This document shows positions 19,169-28,415 of a stretch of 64,000 nt of DNA, one piece after another. The translations under genes and the position numbers were made by a program. Position 1 is the stretch's first letter; every line of letters starts with the position of its first letter. Source of the stretch: Kurthia massiliensis (GTDB lineage Bacteria; Bacillota; Bacilli; Bacillales_A; Planococcaceae); assembly GCF_000285555.1 (NCBI RefSeq), contig NZ_HE610996.1:456573-520572 (forward strand). The letters are read 5' to 3'. Under the pieces are notes generated by a model. The model made no database searches and was not told where the DNA came from. It saw only the letters and a list, made by a program, of their open reading frames with translations.

Positions 19169-19366
19169 ATGGCTGAAAGAGCAGAATTAGGAAATATCAT
19201 TGAATTTGGAGATGGACTTCAAGGGATCGTTGAAAAGGTAAATGAAAACTCTGTTATTGTTAATTTAACATATATGGACAATTTCCGTAGCCTTGATTTA
19301 GAAGAACGTACGGTCGTCAACCATCGACGTTATAAAGTAATCTCAACGCAATCCTTAAAAGCATAA
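19169..19366 (+). CDS. ykvS: YkvS-family protein (DUF2187)
   Basis: A 65-residue small beta-barrel-like protein. LGNIIEFGDGLQGIVEKVNENSVIVNLT and NHRRYKVI match the B. subtilis YkvS family, only the core of which is quoted here. The fold resembles KOW/SH3-like modules; the function is not known. The ATG at 19169 is 9 bases after AAGGGG; upstream TTG codons overlap that site. A terminator follows directly. Confidence 0.75.
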   Translation: MAERAELGNIIEFGDGLQGIVEKVNENSVIVNLTYMDNFRSLDLEERTVVNHRRYKVISTQSLKA

Positions 19367-19383
19367 TTTCATATGAATATTCT

Positions 19384-19410
19384 AAACCGTCTATAATAGG
19401 CGGTTTTTCT
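19384..19410 (+). terminator. terminator of ykvS
   Basis: AAACCGTC pairs with GGCGGTTT around TATAATA, followed by TTTTCTTTTC. Confidence 0.75.
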
Positions 19411-19505
19411 TTTCTTTCTTATTATATTTCCTTTTCCCTCAATCGTTAATCGTTCACATTTTACTATTTTTTGGCACATTTTTCGTGGGATATATCTAAA
19501 CAAAG

Positions 19506-19531
19506 AGGAACTCGGCATTGCACGAGTTCCT
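19506..19531 (-). terminator. terminator of mhqR-like gene
   Basis: AGGAACTCG and CGAGTTCCT form a 9-base stem; on the minus strand it is followed by a T-rich stretch. Confidence 0.6.
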
Positions 19532-19535
19532 ACTT

Positions 19536-19985
19536 TTAATACGATAAATTTTTAATAGATAGGCCAAGTTTCTTAAGAAGTGTAATACATTGGTCCTTTT
19601 CTTCAGGTGTGAGAGCTTCCATTAACGTATGCATTTGTGCTTCATGCGTTGGAAACAGTGTGTTCATAAAATCTGCACCTGCTTCAGTAATTTCCGCATA
19701 TGTGACACGACGATCATTCGCGCATGCTTGGCGCTTCAAATAGCCTCGTTTTTCTAATTTATCAATGACATACGTAATCGAACCACTTGCAAGTAAAATT
19801 TTTTGTCCAATTTGTTGCAAAGGCTGACGACCTTTATGATGCAGCAATTCTAACACTGCGAACTCTGTCGGGTTTAAATTATTTTGTTGGAAAAATTCAT
19901 TCGTTACTTCGTTAATTGCTTTCTGTGCACGCGATAACACGACATATAGCTTTAACGATTGTTTTATTTCTTCTGACGCAGTCAT
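19536..19985 (-). CDS. MarR-family regulator, MhqR-like
   Basis: A 149-residue winged-helix dimeric repressor. LNPTEFAVLELLHHKGRQPLQQIGQ and LASGSITYVIDKLEKRGYLKR closely follow B. subtilis MhqR (YkvE), which represses quinone- and diamide-detoxifying dioxygenases and azoreductase; only parts are quoted. The ATG at 19985 is chosen because AAAGGATG precedes it, while the longer frame begins with TTG inside the leader. A strong promoter lies upstream. No mhq target gene is in the window, so the regulon is an inference. Confidence 0.72.
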   Translation of the reverse strand: MTASEEIKQSLKLYVVLSRAQKAINEVTNEFFQQNNLNPTEFAVLELLHHKGRQPLQQIGQKILLASGSITYVIDKLEKRGYLKRQACANDRRVTYAEITEAGADFMNTLFPTHEAQMHTLMEALTPEEKDQCITLLKKLGLSIKNLSY

Positions 19986-20014
19986 AAGATCATCCTTTTC
20001 ATTCAATTAGACTT

Positions 20015-20044
20015 ATTATAGCGATTTCGAAAATGCTTTGTCAA
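20015..20044 (-). promoter_or_regulatory. sigma-A promoter of mhqR-like gene
   Basis: On the minus strand a consensus TTGACA (20039-20044) and TATAAT (20015-20020) are separated by 18 bases. Confidence 0.7.
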
Positions 20045-20119
20045 AACGAGTTTGTATAACGAAGTCTTTGTTGATACACTATTTATATCTCTCACAAAAA
20101 GTTAAAAGGAGTTTCTACA

Positions 20120-21841
20120 TTGAAAACTGTACTCGCAACACTGAATGCCAAATATATTCATACGAATATTGCCATTCGCTATTTAAAAGCTGCCGCTAGA
20201 CCGGAGTTTGATCCTGAACTAGCTGAATATACAATTAAGGACCCATCATTTAATATCGTTTCTGACTTATATCAGAAAAAGCCCGATATCGTTGGCTTTA
20301 GCTGTTATATCTGGAACATCGAAGAAACAATTCATGTCATCCGTATGCTACGTAAAGTAAGCCCTCATACGAAAATCGTTCTTGGTGGTCCAGAAGTATC
20401 GTATGACGTACACGACTGGCTACGTCGCTTAGACGGTTTAGTCGACTACATTTTAATGGGTGAAGGTGAAATTTCATTCAAAAAATTATTACAACATTTA
20501 CACGGTGAAATTCCGTTAGAAGACGTTCCTGGTGTTTGCTATCTTGAAGACGGCAAAGTAAAAATTCACGCAGCTGCGCCAAAAGCAGACCTTCGTAACA
20601 TGCCAAGTATTTATCGCTTTGAAGAAGATAAAAAACATATTCCAGGACGCGTCGCTTATATTGAAACAAGCCGTGGTTGTCCATTCAACTGCCAATTTTG
20701 TTTATCATCAATTGAAGTCGGCGTTCGTTACTTCAACCGCGAAAACGTCAAAGCAGACATTCGTTACTTAATGGAAAACGGTGCACGTACGATTAAATTC
20801 GTTGACCGTACGTTTAACATTAGCCGTAGTTACGCAATGGAAATGTTCCAATTTTTAATTGACGAACATAAACCAGGTGTCGTGTTCCAATTTGAAATTA
20901 CAGCCGACATTATGCGTCCAGAAGTTATTGATTTCTTAAATGAAAACGCACCGAAAGGATTGTTCCGTTTCGAAATCGGCGTGCAATCGACAAATGATGA
21001 AACGAATGACCTCGTGAAGCGTCGTCAAAACTTCGAAAAGCTAAAACGTACCGTAACGATGGTGAAAGATGGCGGTAAAATCGACCAACATTTAGACTTA
21101 ATCGCCGGTCTTCCTGAAGAAGATTACATGAGCTTCCGTAAAACGTTCAACGACGTATTTGCGATGCGCCCAGAAGAATTACAACTCGGTTTCTTAAAAT
21201 TACTGCGCGGTACAGGATTACGTATCGACGCTGAAAAATATGGCTACGACTATATTGATTTAGCACCGTACGAAATTTTCTCAAACAACGTCTTAACGTT
21301 CGACGAAATTTTACGTATTAAACAAACTGAAGATATTTTAGAAAAATATTGGAACGACCACCGTATGAATCGTACGATTGAATATTTAGTTGAAGAAGTA
21401 TTTGATTCACCATTCGACTTCTTCCAAGAATTCGGTACGTATTGGGACGAGCAAGGTTGGTCGAAAATCGGTCACCAATTAGAAGATTTATTCACACGTC
21501 TTTTAGGCTTCCTTGAAAAACGTGGTGGCGTTGATACGCGTATCGTTGAAAACTTCATGCAATTAGATTACTTCGATGCACAACGCTTCTTCCCACGTAA
21601 AGTATGGTGGACGAACGCATTATCAAAAGATGAAACACGTCCACTATACGACCAACTGTTAGCAAACGAAGATGCTTCTGTACGCTTCGGGTTAACGGCG
21701 AAAGACTTATTCAAACATACGTTAATCGTTCCTTGTCATATCGACGTAGACGCTGCGCATGACGGTAAGTTCGTTGCAAAAGAAAGTTACTTATTAACGT
21801 ACTTCGAACCATCTGGCCAAACACATTTTAAAATGATTTAA
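20120..21841 (+). CDS. B12-binding domain radical SAM protein (DUF4080)
   Basis: A 573-residue radical SAM enzyme. Residues 1-135 are a cobalamin-binding-like Rossmann domain, though the DxHxxG base-off motif is not seen. Cysteines C187, C191 and C194 in RGCPFNCQFCLSS make the iron-sulfur CxxxCxxC site. A C-terminal DUF4080-type domain fills residues 380-573. Translation starts with TTG behind AAAAGGAG. Members are widespread in Bacillales, and the reaction catalysed is not known to me. The gene is monocistronic. Confidence 0.78.
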   Translation: MKTVLATLNAKYIHTNIAIRYLKAAARPEFDPELAEYTIKDPSFNIVSDLYQKKPDIVGFSCYIWNIEETIHVIRMLRKVSPHTKIVLGGPEVSYDVHDWLRRLDGLVDYILMGEGEISFKKLLQHLHGEIPLEDVPGVCYLEDGKVKIHAAAPKADLRNMPSIYRFEEDKKHIPGRVAYIETSRGCPFNCQFCLSSIEVGVRYFNRENVKADIRYLMENGARTIKFVDRTFNISRSYAMEMFQFLIDEHKPGVVFQFEITADIMRPEVIDFLNENAPKGLFRFEIGVQSTNDETNDLVKRRQNFEKLKRTVTMVKDGGKIDQHLDLIAGLPEEDYMSFRKTFNDVFAMRPEELQLGFLKLLRGTGLRIDAEKYGYDYIDLAPYEIFSNNVLTFDEILRIKQTEDILEKYWNDHRMNRTIEYLVEEVFDSPFDFFQEFGTYWDEQGWSKIGHQLEDLFTRLLGFLEKRGGVDTRIVENFMQLDYFDAQRFFPRKVWWTNALSKDETRPLYDQLLANEDASVRFGLTAKDLFKHTLIVPCHIDVDAAHDGKFVAKESYLLTYFEPSGQTHFKMI

Positions 21842-21847
21842 TGCACA

Positions 21848-21882
21848 AAAAAAACGCTGCCTAACAAGGTAGCGTTTTTTTG
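21848..21882. terminator. bidirectional terminator
   Basis: AAAACGCTGCC and GGTAGCGTTTT form a stem with A/T runs on both sides between convergent genes. Confidence 0.8.
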
Positions 21883-21883
21883 T

Positions 21884-23242
21884 TTATCCGATAATGACAC
21901 GTTCTTTCGGATAATGATATTTTGGCTTTTCAGATTTCCCACCGAGTGAATATAAGAATGAAATCAAGCCGACACGTCCGATAAACATGAGCAACATGAC
22001 GACAATTTTGCCGAATGTCGATAGTTCTTCTGTTAGGCCGAGTGACATCCCACACGTACCGAACGCAGAGGTAATTTCAAATACGATTTGAATGAGTGAC
22101 GCATTTTTTTCTGTCACCGATAATACCATCGTTGAAATTAATACCATCATGCTCGCTAATAAAATAACAGCGTAAGAACGATGAACGTCGACTAAATATA
22201 TTTCACGTTTGAACACTTGAATGTCTTCTTTACCACGCGCAAAATTATATAAAAATAGTGCTGCTAGTGCGAATGTCGTCGTTCGAATCCCCCCGCCGAC
22301 AGAGCTTGGAGATGCTCCTATGAACATCATAAAACTTAAAAACATGTCCGTCGATTCATGGAACTGCGTAATATCAACCGTCGTTAAACCGCCTGAACGT
22401 GTCGACGCAGATTGGAACATCGCCGCAAATAACGCCTCGTGCCAACTCATTCCTTTAAATGAATGGAATGATTCAATGAATAAAATTACGATTGTCCCGC
22501 CGATGAAAAGCGCTGCATATGTAACGGTCGTAATTTTTGCAAACAACGAAAAGCGGAATACGCTATTCGGTTTACGGCGTAAAAATGCTTTTACTTCAAC
22601 GAGTACTGGGAATCCAATCGCCCCAAGCGTAATGAGTAACATATTAATCACTTGAACGAAATAATCATTTTTAAAGCCAACAAGTGATTGACCTGTAATG
22701 TCAAAGCCACCATTTGTCGTCGCAGAAACGGCATTAAACACGCCATTTAATAGCGCATCCCAAAACGTCGCATAATAATCGGTAAAGTAAAAATACGTCG
22801 TTAAAATGACTGCGCCTATGATCTCAATCGTCAGTAAAATTTTAATAATTTCTTTAATTAAATGAACAACGCCAGATAAATTGTATTGGTTATGGTCGAC
22901 CATAATGAGTTGACGTTCGCGTAACCCAATTTTTTTCCCAACGACAAGCCACAAAAACGTACCAGCCGACATAATGCCGATCGCGCCGAGTTGCAAAACG
23001 ACGAGCAACATGAAAATGCCAAATAACGAATACGTTTCAGAAATATCGACGACTGTTAAGCCTGTTACACTCACAGCACTCACAGCCATAAATAAATTGT
23101 CGAGCCATGACACGTCTACACCTTGCTTATGTACACCAGGTAAACTTAATAACATAAACGAGACGCTCATCGCGACAAAATAATAAGAAACGATCGCTTG
23201 AAAGGGCGTGGCACGCTTTTTGACTTTTTTAATTGCTCCCAT
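21884..23242 (-). CDS. Ktr potassium uptake system membrane subunit (KtrB/KtrD-like)
   Basis: A 452-residue K+ translocator of the Trk/Ktr/HKT superfamily with four M1-P-M2 repeats. The four selectivity-filter regions are visible as AVSVTGL, SATTNGGFD, SASTRSGGL and SAFGTCGMS, each with the key glycine. The ATG at 23242 is chosen from GAAAGGA 9 bases upstream. The partner KtrA/KtrC subunit is not adjacent, as with ktrD of B. subtilis. In Bacillales such systems are under c-di-AMP control, and the window also encodes a DarB-like c-di-AMP protein. Confidence 0.87.
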   Translation of the reverse strand: MGAIKKVKKRATPFQAIVSYYFVAMSVSFMLLSLPGVHKQGVDVSWLDNLFMAVSAVSVTGLTVVDISETYSLFGIFMLLVVLQLGAIGIMSAGTFLWLVVGKKIGLRERQLIMVDHNQYNLSGVVHLIKEIIKILLTIEIIGAVILTTYFYFTDYYATFWDALLNGVFNAVSATTNGGFDITGQSLVGFKNDYFVQVINMLLITLGAIGFPVLVEVKAFLRRKPNSVFRFSLFAKITTVTYAALFIGGTIVILFIESFHSFKGMSWHEALFAAMFQSASTRSGGLTTVDITQFHESTDMFLSFMMFIGASPSSVGGGIRTTTFALAALFLYNFARGKEDIQVFKREIYLVDVHRSYAVILLASMMVLISTMVLSVTEKNASLIQIVFEITSAFGTCGMSLGLTEELSTFGKIVVMLLMFIGRVGLISFLYSLGGKSEKPKYHYPKERVIIG

Positions 23243-23370
23243 AAAATCGAGTCCTTTCAATAAAACGTCATAATAATCTATTGTAGGAGAAAAAATTAGA
23301 AAAAGAAAGACAGTGTTCCTTTAAGAAATTGTCAATATCTTATTCCCTCTTTCATTGATTAAAACCACAA

Positions 23371-23398
23371 AAAAACTCGATACCGTAGTACCGAGTCA
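23371..23398 (-). terminator. terminator of TerC-family gene
   Basis: On the minus strand ACTCGGTAC pairs with GGTATCGAGT and is followed by seven T. Confidence 0.75.
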
Positions 23399-23404
23399 AA
23401 ACGA

Positions 23405-24175
23405 TTATTGATCTGCTTTTTTTGCACCACGAACACCCATGACATAACCACCAACAGCGATAACGACTAATACTGTCCAGAAAATCGCTTTCCAAGCAAA
23501 TGAATGTGGGAAATGTTCATCTAACACGCCGATATCTTTATGCGCAAGCGTCATGACCGTTAGCTTCACACCGACCCAGCCGACAATTAAAAATGCCGCT
23601 GTTTCAAGTTGTGGATATTTTTGTAATAACTTAACGAACGCTTGTGCAGCGAAACGCATAATAACAAGACCGATGACGCCACCTAAGAACATAACAGTAA
23701 ATTGACCACCGTTAATGCCACCAATTTCCCAATCGCCCCAGTACGGTAATGTAACCGCTAATGCAACTGCAGCAAGCATTGAGTCGATAGCAAACGCTAA
23801 ATCGGCTGCCTCTACTTTTACGACAGTCATCCAGAAGCCAGAACCTTTTTTCGCAGGTTTTCCATCTTCTGTCGGCACGTCGTCATCATCATGCCCTTTT
23901 CGTAAATCGTACAAGTTTTTCGCACTAATGAATAATAAATATGCAGCACCGATTGCTTGTACCCACCATAATTCAACGATTAACGTAATCATAAATAATG
24001 CCGCGAAACGCATAATGAATGCGCCTAATAAGCCGTAAAACAGCGCTTTCTTTTGCTGTTTGCGTGGTAAATGTTTTACCATGACAGCCATGACGACGGC
24101 ATTATCGGCTGCTAATAAGCCTTCTAATGCGACAAGTACTAATAATACCCAGCCGTACTCTAACAATAATTCCAT
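23405..24175 (-). CDS. TerC-family manganese exporter (YkoY/MeeY-like)
   Basis: A 256-residue TerC-family membrane protein with about seven hydrophobic helices. The family motif with acidic residues is seen as LEGLLAADNAVVMAVM near the start and AADLAFAIDSMLAA in the middle; these aspartates are thought to bind the metal. In Bacillus, YkoY (MeeY) exports Mn2+ and loads exoenzymes with manganese. The gene is led by a yybP-ykoY Mn2+ riboswitch, which supports the substrate. GGGGGAAAA precedes the ATG. YjbE is a paralogue, but the riboswitch favours YkoY. Confidence 0.83.
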   Translation of the reverse strand: MELLLEYGWVLLVLVALEGLLAADNAVVMAVMVKHLPRKQQKKALFYGLLGAFIMRFAALFMITLIVELWWVQAIGAAYLLFISAKNLYDLRKGHDDDDVPTEDGKPAKKGSGFWMTVVKVEAADLAFAIDSMLAAVALAVTLPYWGDWEIGGINGGQFTVMFLGGVIGLVIMRFAAQAFVKLLQKYPQLETAAFLIVGWVGVKLTVMTLAHKDIGVLDEHFPHSFAWKAIFWTVLVVIAVGGYVMGVRGAKKADQ

Positions 24176-24198
24176 GTGTTTTCCCCCTTTTTAAACAA

Positions 24199-24350
24199 AC
24201 AAAAAGAGACCCATGCCTAAATAAAGGCAAAGGTCTCACTAAGCAATCCAAGTTGCTCTTATAACCGATGATCTCTCAATAGATCATGTACTGACGATTA
24301 TAAGTATAGGAACGCGTCCTATAGCTACTCCCCCTTGACGAATGTCAAAA
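24199..24350 (-). ncRNA. yybP-ykoY manganese riboswitch
   Basis: On the minus strand the leader shows AGGGGGAGTAGC (near 24323-24335), GTCAGTAC, then GCAACTTGGATTGCTTAGTG and AGACCTTTGCC, the conserved parts of the yybP-ykoY class. The last segment pairs with GGCATGGGTCTC to form a terminator followed by a T run just before the TerC gene, so Mn2+ binding should favour readthrough. Confidence 0.9.
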
Positions 24351-24525
24351 GTGTATTCTGTTTGTTGTTAAATATATTATAACAATAATGCCTACATTAT
24401 GTAAATAAAAATCTAAAAATAGCATGAAACATCTATAAATAGAATACGAAAAGGGTATATATACATACAGGTTTTACCGTTATACACATCGTATATACTA
24501 TCTTGCGCAATCTACTTGTATTTAG

Positions 24526-24553
24526 TTGATGCGCGATTTCAGTTTGTTATACT
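24526..24553 (+). promoter_or_regulatory. promoter of the two-gene TPR unit
   Basis: TTGATG (24526-24531) and TATACT (24548-24553) are 16 bases apart, 33 bases before the first start codon. Confidence 0.5.
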
Positions 24554-24585
24554 TGAAATATTATTTAAATCAATGGAGGACGTTT

Positions 24586-25248
24586 ATGCACAAGCTGCCA
24601 TTACTAACACAAAACATGGATATGACATTAGAGTTTTTTTTCTCACAAAAATCGAGCCTTTACGTAATGGCTGACGAGCATTATGAGCAATTCAAAACTC
24701 AAGTATTTCAATATGCACCATTGTTGACGACGATGAATTATGAAAGCATCGAGCATATGCAAACGTGGGACATATTACGCGACCTTTATTTTATGTTAGC
24801 ATGCCCGAAAGATAGTTATTTTGAAGAGCCATTGACGAATATGATTTTTAGCGTTCGTCATCTCTTATTAAAAAATGTGCGTGAAACTGTATCGTTTGAA
24901 ACGATTGATGAGGCCATTCAACATCAACCAAATCGTGCCTACATCGCTGCACTTGCAATTACGCGCGTCTTAATGACATGGTTTAAAGACGTTTTTCAAG
25001 GTACCGATCTCGCCAAACAAATTAATGAAAACACTGCGATAGGTCAAATTGACATTCGCCCGTTATTCGAAGAAAAATATAGTACGATTGAGCCTGTTCC
25101 ATCTGAAATTACAGCACTACAAGGAAAAATTGTTCGTCAAATGATTAAATATACGAATGAACATCCTACAAGTTTAGAAGACTATTTAAAAGAAGCGCAT
25201 CGTATAGCACGCACGCAATGGAGTATGTTCGAAAAGCATCACGTTTAG
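24586..25248 (+). CDS. hypothetical protein upstream of TPR protein
   Basis: A 220-residue, mostly helical soluble protein that I do not recognise. It has no signal peptide or membrane segment. The ATG at 24586 is used because GGAGG lies 7 bases upstream and the candidate promoter overlaps the longer frame. It ends 17 bases before the TPR gene, so both are probably one operon. Aromatic and histidine residues are common, as in the partner protein. It could be a partner or regulator of that protein, but nothing in the sequence proves this. Confidence 0.65.
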   Translation: MHKLPLLTQNMDMTLEFFFSQKSSLYVMADEHYEQFKTQVFQYAPLLTTMNYESIEHMQTWDILRDLYFMLACPKDSYFEEPLTNMIFSVRHLLLKNVRETVSFETIDEAIQHQPNRAYIAALAITRVLMTWFKDVFQGTDLAKQINENTAIGQIDIRPLFEEKYSTIEPVPSEITALQGKIVRQMIKYTNEHPTSLEDYLKEAHRIARTQWSMFEKHHV

Positions 25249-25265
25249 ACTGGAGGCGAATAACG

Positions 25266-26618
25266 ATGAATCAACAACAATATACACAATTAATCGAACA
25301 ACTTGAACAATTATGCCATATCGGCGCCTTCGAAGAGATGAGACAACTTGCTTCAACACATTATGAGCAAGCAATTGAAATGCACAATGACTTTATCGAA
25401 TTACAAATGCTACGGTATATGATGATGGCAAGCGCTAACTTAGGACAATACGATCATTTACTTCACTTTTTTGAGCGCTACGAATATTTATGCCACGCCC
25501 TAAAAGATGAGCAATGTTTATTGTTTTTCAACATTTACTTAATGTTTATTTATAATTATCAAGGTTATTATCAACAGTCAATGTACGTCTTAAAACGTGC
25601 ATGTCGTATGGCGCTTGAAAAAGAGAATCAGCTTGCGATTATTGACGCTTTTAGTAGCGCTTGTGCAACAGCAACGTTAATTCAACAATACGACCATGCG
25701 ATTCAATACGCGCTAATTGGCATGACACATTTAGATGAAAATATGCGCGACTCGATTTTCGCATCACGTTTAGAAATGAATTTAAGTATTGCCCTGATTC
25801 ATAACGGTGCATTTGATCATGCTAAAAAATATTTAGCGCGCAGTCGCCAAACGTTAGATCAATCGAAATACACGCGTTTCGTAAAAGATCATGCACACTA
25901 TTACCGCGCTAAAGCGTTGCTTGCAGAGCATGAACACGATTATCTCGCTGCAAAAGTATATTTGAAGCAAGCGCTCACTTTATTACTCAAACACAATCAT
26001 ATTGCAGAGGTCGTTCATCTGATACGCGCCAGCATGCATTTAGCCGACGCCTTACAAGATGACTTGTACTTTACACACGCTTCTCATATTTTAGACACGC
26101 TCGTACATAGTAATGTGCAACGACAAATTGACGATATTACATTACTGAATGCGCAACGCCACGTAGCACGTGACCAGCGTGCGACGCAAACGTTTGATGA
26201 GGCAACTGGTGTTCATCGTACGAAAGGTGCTTTTAAAGTCGTCAATGACTGGTTACAGCAACAAGCGAAAGTCGACTGCGCCGTAGTGATGATTGGACAG
26301 CTAACCGACGCAGATCCTGCATTTTCAACATTCGTCCAACGCATCAACCAGTTATTAGACGACTCACGCGTCATCGTGAGCTTTAATAACCAGCAAATAC
26401 TCATCTTTTGGCGCGACGTCGAAGAACGAACGGTGCAACAACATTTAGCTAGCATTGAAACACTCGTACATAGAGAGAACGAAATCATCGTGAAAGGTCA
26501 TAGTCAAAGTACGGCGACGATGCGATACGCGAAAGAACTATACAATTTTGCGTATGCCCAGCTATATTATATGCGTGAACTTGATACGCAATTGACAAAT
26601 CATCAATCAACGAAATAA
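25266..26618 (+). CDS. TPR-repeat protein with degenerate GGDEF-like C-terminus
   Basis: A 450-residue soluble protein. Residues 1-290 are helical hairpins of the tetratricopeptide type (for example QLAIIDAFSSACATATLIQQ and YRAKALLAEHEHDYLAAK). From about residue 306, TFDEATGVHRTKGAFKVVND aligns with the DxLTGLxNRxxF opening of GGDEF domains, and YAKELYNFAYAQL resembles its closing helix. The GGDEF loop itself is replaced by SFNNQQ (372-377), so cyclase activity is unlikely. GGAGG precedes the ATG at 25266. Such inactive domains may bind nucleotides or proteins; the role is unknown. Confidence 0.65.
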   Translation: MNQQQYTQLIEQLEQLCHIGAFEEMRQLASTHYEQAIEMHNDFIELQMLRYMMMASANLGQYDHLLHFFERYEYLCHALKDEQCLLFFNIYLMFIYNYQGYYQQSMYVLKRACRMALEKENQLAIIDAFSSACATATLIQQYDHAIQYALIGMTHLDENMRDSIFASRLEMNLSIALIHNGAFDHAKKYLARSRQTLDQSKYTRFVKDHAHYYRAKALLAEHEHDYLAAKVYLKQALTLLLKHNHIAEVVHLIRASMHLADALQDDLYFTHASHILDTLVHSNVQRQIDDITLLNAQRHVARDQRATQTFDEATGVHRTKGAFKVVNDWLQQQAKVDCAVVMIGQLTDADPAFSTFVQRINQLLDDSRVIVSFNNQQILIFWRDVEERTVQQHLASIETLVHRENEIIVKGHSQSTATMRYAKELYNFAYAQLYYMRELDTQLTNHQSTK

Positions 26619-26626
26619 TGAACGAT

Positions 26627-26664
26627 ACAAAAAGACGAGCCGCTTTTGCGACCCGTCTTTTTGT
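26627..26664. terminator. bidirectional terminator
   Basis: AAAAAGACGAGCCGC and GCGACCCGTCTTTTT pair around TTTT, between convergent genes. Confidence 0.8.
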
Positions 26665-26670
26665 ACGTGC

Positions 26671-28242
26671 TTATAGTAAGCTATATAATTCGATTTCTGG
26701 GAATTTATCGTTGAACCAACGCATTGCAAACTCGTTTTCGAATAAGAATACTTTATTACCGAAACGGTCATTTACAAGAATTGAACGAGGACCTGTCATT
26801 GAATCTTTAATATCTTCTTCATTTGTAACCCAACGTGCGATTTTAGAACCGATTGGCTCCATAATGACGTCTACGTTATATTCATTTTTCATACGGTTTT
26901 CAAATACTTCAAATTGTAATTGACCGACCGCACCAAGAATGATGTCTTCTGTAAATAACGTTTTATAATATTGAATTGCACCTTCTTGTACAAGTTGGTC
27001 AATCCCTTTATGGAAGTGTTTTTGTTTCATCACGTTTTTCGCAGATACACGGACGAATAATTCCGGTGTGAATTGTGGTAATTTTTCAAATTGGAATTTC
27101 TTTTTACCGCCAACGATTGTATCGCCGATTTGGTAGTTACCTGTATCGTAAAGACCGATAATATCCCCTGCCACTGCTTCATTCGCTGTTTCACGGTCAT
27201 CGGCTAAGAATGTCGTTGCTTGTGTCACTTTGAATGATTTTGCATTACGTGTCATCGTAATGTTCATACCGCGGTTAAATTTACCTGATACGATACGTAC
27301 GAATGCGATACGGTCACGGTGTGCTGGGTTCATGTTTGCTTGAATTTTGAAAACGAAACCTGAAAAATCTGCATCTGTTGGTTCCACAATTGTTTCTTGT
27401 TCTGTTAAACGAGGTTGTGGACCTGGTGCGAATTTTAAGTATGTTTCAAGGAATGTTTGCACACCGAAGTTTGTTAATGCTGAACCGAAGAATACAGGAG
27501 TTAATTGACCTTTTGCAATTTTATCTTCAGAGAATTGGTTACCCGCTTCATCTAACAGCATAATGTCCTCTAACGCTTGTGTATAGTAAGACGTTTTTGT
27601 CATATCGTTTTCAACGTCGATACCACCTTCTTCATTTAACGGAATGAAGCGATCTTCTTCCTCTGTACGGAATTGTTCAATGCGACGGTTGAAGCGATCG
27701 TAAATACCTAAGAACTCTTTTCCCATACCGATTGGCCAGTTCATTGGATAAGCGTTAATGCCAAGTACTTCTTCAAGCTCTTCGATTAATTCTAATGGTT
27801 CTTTACCTTGACGGTCTAATTTGTTGATGAATGTGAAAATTGGAATACCACGCATACGACAAACTTGGAATAATTTCTTCGTTTGTGCTTCGATCCCTTT
27901 CGCTGCATCGATAACCATGACAGCACTATCAACGGCCATTAATGTACGGTACGTATCTTCAGAGAAATCTTGGTGCCCAGGTGTATCAAGGATGTTGACA
28001 CGGCAACCGTCGTAATCAAATTGCATAACTGAAGATGTTACAGAGATACCACGTTGTTTTTCGATTTCCATCCAGTCAGATGTCGCGAACTTACCTGTTT
28101 TTTTACCTTTTACTGTACCAGCATCGCGAATCGCGCCACCGAAGTATAAAAGTTTTTCTGTAATTGTCGTTTTACCAGCATCGGGGTGAGAGATGATAGC
28201 AAAGGTACGACGTGAAAGAATGTCTTGTTCTAAATTCGTCAT
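26671..28242 (-). CDS. prfC: peptide chain release factor 3
   Basis: A 523-residue translational GTPase that recycles RF1/RF2 from the ribosome. The G1 motif [16 protein letters not shown]3 [16 protein letters not shown] and G4 NKLD are visible, followed by beta-barrel and C-terminal domains of RF3. The ATG at 28242 follows AAAGGAGA; an upstream in-frame codon lies before that site and is not used. Length is typical. It stands alone between terminators. Confidence 0.93.
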   Translation of the reverse strand: MTNLEQDILSRRTFAIISHPDAGKTTITEKLLYFGGAIRDAGTVKGKKTGKFATSDWMEIEKQRGISVTSSVMQFDYDGCRVNILDTPGHQDFSEDTYRTLMAVDSAVMVIDAAKGIEAQTKKLFQVCRMRGIPIFTFINKLDRQGKEPLELIEELEEVLGINAYPMNWPIGMGKEFLGIYDRFNRRIEQFRTEEEDRFIPLNEEGGIDVENDMTKTSYYTQALEDIMLLDEAGNQFSEDKIAKGQLTPVFFGSALTNFGVQTFLETYLKFAPGPQPRLTEQETIVEPTDADFSGFVFKIQANMNPAHRDRIAFVRIVSGKFNRGMNITMTRNAKSFKVTQATTFLADDRETANEAVAGDIIGLYDTGNYQIGDTIVGGKKKFQFEKLPQFTPELFVRVSAKNVMKQKHFHKGIDQLVQEGAIQYYKTLFTEDIILGAVGQLQFEVFENRMKNEYNVDVIMEPIGSKIARWVTNEEDIKDSMTGPRSILVNDRFGNKVFLFENEFAMRWFNDKFPEIELYSLL

Positions 28243-28375
28243 TTCGTTCTCCTTTATAATCAATCAATAGATGTTATCTATCGGAAAATTTTCAATAGTC
28301 TTTGTGTAACCTTAACTTGTCTAGTATATCAAAAATCAATGCATGAAAAAAGTACTTGCAAGCCGTCATAATAAA

Positions 28376-28411
28376 AAACGAGAAACCTATGGCGTCATAG
28401 GCTTCTCGTTT
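28376..28411 (-). terminator. terminator of autolysin gene
   Basis: AACGAGAAGCCTATG pairs with CATAGGTTTCTCGTT on the minus strand (one bulge/mismatch), followed by TTTTT. Confidence 0.85.
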
Positions 28412-28415
28412 GACG

